This document shows positions 23,783-25,807 of a stretch of DNA of 25,807 nucleotides, piece after piece. The first letter of the stretch is position 1; each line of letters begins with the position of its first letter. The position numbers and the translations under genes are program-made. The notes under the pieces were generated by a model. That model was not told where the DNA came from, did not search any database, and was given only the letters and a program-made list of their open reading frames with translations. Origin of the DNA: an uncultured Candidatus Saccharibacteria bacterium (GTDB lineage: Bacteria > Patescibacteriota > Saccharimonadia > Saccharimonadales > Saccharimonadaceae); the NCBI GenBank assembly GCA_949101405.1, contig CARYFM010000014.1, positions 1 to 25,807 on the forward strand, given 5' to 3'.

Positions 23783-23852
23783 CATTGTATCTCACCCAGA
23801 TGCTCTAGTTTTATTTTTGTCATCTAGCTGTCACTTTTAAATTTCTACCATC

Positions 23853-23878
23853 AAAAAAGCGCCTTTTGAGCGCTTTTT
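23853..23878 (-). terminator. Terminator after rplU
   Basis: On the minus strand AAAAAGCGC and GCGCTTTTTT flank a short loop. The stem is GC in the centre with an A/T outside, so it may also work on the plus strand. It begins 6 nt after the rplU stop. Confidence 0.8.
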
Positions 23879-23883
23879 ATCTT

Positions 23884-24192
23884 TTATCCAATTTTTTCAA
23901 TCTGAATCATTGAATACTTCTGACGATGTCCAGTCTCTTTATGCACACGCTTCTTAGAGTGATAGCGAATCACACGAACCTTGTCGCCTTTTACTAATTC
24001 CTCGACAACTTTCGCTTTCACCTTAACCCCAGCAACCTCAGGAGCACCAACACTCACCTTGTCACCATCAATTACAAGCAAAGCACCAGTTTCGAGCTCT
24101 TTTGTACCTGCCGGGAGGAGGTCCACCCGTAGGGTCTCTTGCTCCTCGACCAGATACTGCTTCCCGCCGATGAGTACAACTGCTTTTTTCAT
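23884..24192 (-). CDS. rplU: Large-subunit ribosomal protein bL21
   Basis: bL21 binds 23S rRNA and helps shape the exterior of the large subunit. The 102-residue product has the family start (AVVLIGGKQYLVEEQETLRVDLL) and end (HSKKRVHKETGHRQKYSMIQIEKI), with the basic RGHRQ-like loop. The length is normal. AAGGGAAATT precedes the ATG. Two strong promoters lie upstream and a terminator follows at once, so it is a single-gene unit. bL27 (rpmA), its usual neighbour, is not here; the next gene downstream is the P-type ATPase. Confidence 0.95.
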   Translation of the reverse strand: MKKAVVLIGGKQYLVEEQETLRVDLLPAGTKELETGALLVIDGDKVSVGAPEVAGVKVKAKVVEELVKGDKVRVIRYHSKKRVHKETGHRQKYSMIQIEKIG

Positions 24193-24222
24193 AATTTCCC
24201 TTAAAAATTAGTTTCTTCAGAT

Positions 24223-24251
24223 ATTCTAGCAAACTTCCCCACAAAAGTCAA
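24223..24251 (-). promoter_or_regulatory. rplU promoter P2
   Basis: The minus strand has TTGACT (24246-24251), 17 nt and TGC-TAGAAT (24223-24228). The leader is about 25 nt. Confidence 0.7.
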
Positions 24252-24272
24252 CCAAAACACCCCTATATCCCC

Positions 24273-24301
24273 ATTATAGCACACTTTATCTATGAAGTCA
24301 A
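24273..24301 (-). promoter_or_regulatory. rplU promoter P1
   Basis: The minus strand has TTGACT (24296-24301), 17 nt and TGC-TATAAT (24273-24278), close to a textbook housekeeping promoter. The spacer end and -10 share GATAAAGTGTGC with the promoter at 7086. Confidence 0.8.
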
Positions 24302-24311
24302 GCTCTCAAGC

Positions 24312-25202
24312 TTACTTTCGTCCTTTCGCACGTTTTGTCACCTTTTTAACGGCTTTATGTGTCTTATACCAGTAAAATCCACCTGCCATGATCGCTAGCA
24401 CCACCACTACAGCCAAGGCTACTTCTGCTGGACCAGTCGTTGGCAACTCCTCTGGTACTTCTGGATTAGGCTCATCTGGTACTACTGGAACTTCTGGCTC
24501 ATCAGGCATAGGCTCTGGATCTGGTTCTCCTTCCACACCAGTAGTATGAATTCGATAAAACACCTGCCCAGCATATTCATCGCAACCTGGTACCAAACCA
24601 TTTAAACTATTTGTACCTAGCAACACACCCTCATCAGTAAACAACTTTGTACTGAGTAAAGTACCGTCAGACACTTTCTGGTTTCTAATTACCGCACTAC
24701 CCTCAATATACTCCAAAGTCATTGCTTCTCTCGCAGTAATATAAGCCTCATCCCACACTGATGTTGGATTAGTATTGGAGGCAGTAATCACGCCCTCCAC
24801 CTTACCGCGCTCACCTTTATCAAGCTTACTCGGGAAGAATGATGACATGTGTACATTTTCAGCAAACCCCACACGGTTATGCGCTGCATCATTAAAAGTC
24901 GCCGAAGCATCATTGTGATAATAAATCATCACAATATAATCTTTATCTGGTTCAATAATCAGCTCACTCGTAAAATTTTTACCCGAATCCACCTCTGCAA
25001 TTCGCACAAAATCACGCTCATCACCAATAGCAGCATTATCGGTAATTGAATTAAACACCGCTTTTTCAGCTGGATGTTCCATTGTGTAAGTCGGACGCTC
25101 TGGCCCCCAAGCATTCACTGGTGTTCCTGTTCCACCCAACACGAATCCCAGCGATACTGCTACTGTCGCTAGATGCATCAACCACTGTTTTTGTCTTTTC
25201 AT
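24312..25202 (-). CDS. LPXTG cell-wall-anchored surface protein
   Basis: This 296-residue exported protein has a basic start and hydrophobic signal peptide (about 8-31, ending near VNAWG). A globular domain of about 195 residues follows, with two cysteines or fewer. A P/E/D-rich repeat-like stalk (about 222-252) comes next, then the sortase motif LPTTG (253-257), a hydrophobic segment and a strongly basic tail (KKVTKRAKGRK). This is the complete sortase A sorting signal, so the protein should be linked to peptidoglycan. The domain is not assigned to a family. AAGGAG lies 6 nt before the ATG. It follows the acidic surface gene by 21 nt and is probably in its operon. No sortase gene is in the window. 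Confidence 0.88.
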   Translation of the reverse strand: MKRQKQWLMHLATVAVSLGFVLGGTGTPVNAWGPERPTYTMEHPAEKAVFNSITDNAAIGDERDFVRIAEVDSGKNFTSELIIEPDKDYIVMIYYHNDASATFNDAAHNRVGFAENVHMSSFFPSKLDKGERGKVEGVITASNTNPTSVWDEAYITAREAMTLEYIEGSAVIRNQKVSDGTLLSTKLFTDEGVLLGTNSLNGLVPGCDEYAGQVFYRIHTTGVEGEPDPEPMPDEPEVPVVPDEPNPEVPEELPTTGPAEVALAVVVVLAIMAGGFYWYKTHKAVKKVTKRAKGRK

Positions 25203-25223
25203 TTTTGTCTCCTTACTTTTTAA

Positions 25224-25807
25224 TTACAGCGCATTATCATAATCAGATTCAGTATAATTGGCGTCTTCTCCGCTGCCACCGCCTTCTTCGCTGCCACCCA
25301 ACGGATTACTAGTTACTGTTCCTTCTGGATTCGTATCACCACTCGTTACATCAACCGTACCAGCATCATCCGTCACAGCCGCCACTTCACCATTCACAAC
25401 CGTTGCTGTCGTCCCATCATTAGATTGATAGCTTCCAGTCCCATCACCATTATCTATGATTTCTGGCACCACATTAACAGTCTGATCTACAGTATTATTC
25501 ACGCCCTCCGCTTGCAAACCATGTTGCATGCCAGTAATCAAATTCTGAGCATCCTTCTGGATAATCGTTTCCTCTCCAGGTTCCTCACCTCCAGGATCTT
25601 CGCCGTCAGGGTTTTCGTTATCTTGAGTTTCATTAGGTTCAGTCCCTAGATCCGTATACACCGTCTCCGTTGCTGTCGTCCCATCTTCATGCTCAGTTGT
25701 CACAATCGTAACAACTCCCACTTTTTCATGCACAACATCATTCTCGTCTGTAAACGGCACACGCACAACATAACTCTCCGCATACATATTAACTTGCCCA
25801 CCGCATC
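25224..25807 (-). CDS. Acidic low-complexity surface protein (5' end missing)
   Basis: The minus frame stays open past the internal ATG at 25787 to the window edge (...CGGQVNMYAESYVV), so the 5' end of the gene is outside. About 194 residues are visible. A short beta-rich segment (YVVRVPFTDENDVVHEKVGVVTIVTTE) is followed by a D/E/G/N/T-rich, lysine-poor sequence with PGGEEPGEE and repeated DGTxAT/DGTGSY motifs. There is no membrane anchor or LPXTG in the part seen. The composition and the LPXTG gene 21 nt downstream suggest an extracellular or pilus-like surface protein. Its function is unknown. Confidence 0.7.
   Translation of the reverse strand, partial: CGGQVNMYAESYVVRVPFTDENDVVHEKVGVVTIVTTEHEDGTTATETVYTDLGTEPNETQDNENPDGEDPGGEEPGEETIIQKDAQNLITGMQHGLQAEGVNNTVDQTVNVVPEIIDNGDGTGSYQSNDGTTATVVNGEVAAVTDDAGTVDVTSGDTNPEGTVTSNPLGGSEEGGGSGEDANYTESDYDNAL

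Noticed and set aside
1..25807. UGA recoding as in Gracilibacteria/SR1
   Set aside because: UGA is not found inside the conserved genes, and conserved tryptophans and glycines use standard codons.

Overview
The window looks like a chromosomal segment of a Candidate Phyla Radiation bacterium, most likely Saccharibacteria (TM7) or a close relative. This is an inference. It rests on compact gene packing, Fibrobacter-succinogenes-type major paralogous (Fib_succ_major) surface proteins, a reduced division cluster, an LPXTG cell-wall protein, and promoters that sit directly on start codons. UGA is read as a stop, so the UGA=Gly code of Gracilibacteria/SR1 is not used. No rRNA, tRNA, CRISPR array or transposase was found.

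Layout. 1-1376: the tail of a plus-strand Fib_succ_major gene converges on a complete minus-strand one. 1549-1731: a roughly 183-nt RNA gene with its own -10 box, paired ends and a terminator (6S-like). 1791-5507: division genes rsmH, ftsL and ftsI on the minus strand. A large, strongly folded, unidentified RNA and a 22-codon ORF with a perfect ribosome binding site lie between rsmH and ftsL. 5508-6111: no secure gene, but a possible plus-strand transcription unit, a terminator and a DnaA-box palindrome. 6112-8226: a divergent pair, a 3-4 pass membrane protein and a DUF4868 protein related to KwaB of the Kiwa defence system. 8236-10414: a CYTH protein, RNase HI with a 16-codon upstream ORF, and an orphan gene. 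10577-14637: a clpC / membrane HExxH protein / clpP operon under a CIRCE operator, divergent from murI. 15512-15796: an isolated 3' fragment of a Fib_succ_major gene wedged between murI and RNase J. 15797-23764: RNase J, parAB, a GT-C glycosyltransferase and a CtpE-like P-type ATPase. 23884-25807: rplU with tandem promoters, an LPXTG protein and a truncated acidic surface protein.

The genes cover peptidoglycan synthesis and division (MurI, FtsI, FtsL, RsmH), protein quality control (ClpC-ClpP with a membrane partner), RNA turnover (RNase J, RNase HI), chromosome segregation (ParAB) and the cell surface. Promoters share an extended -10 (TGnTATAAT). At least eight genes have a -10 box ending only 6-10 nt before the start codon, which predicts leaderless or nearly leaderless mRNAs. 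The plus strand is C-rich over most of the window, including plus-strand genes, so the minus strand is probably the leading strand. The Fib_succ_major pieces depart from this skew, which suggests mobility or recombination.

The best candidates for something undescribed are the folded RNA at 4027-4330, the Fib_succ_major 3' fragment and its near-identical twin at the left edge, the KwaB-like locus, and the general leaderless architecture.
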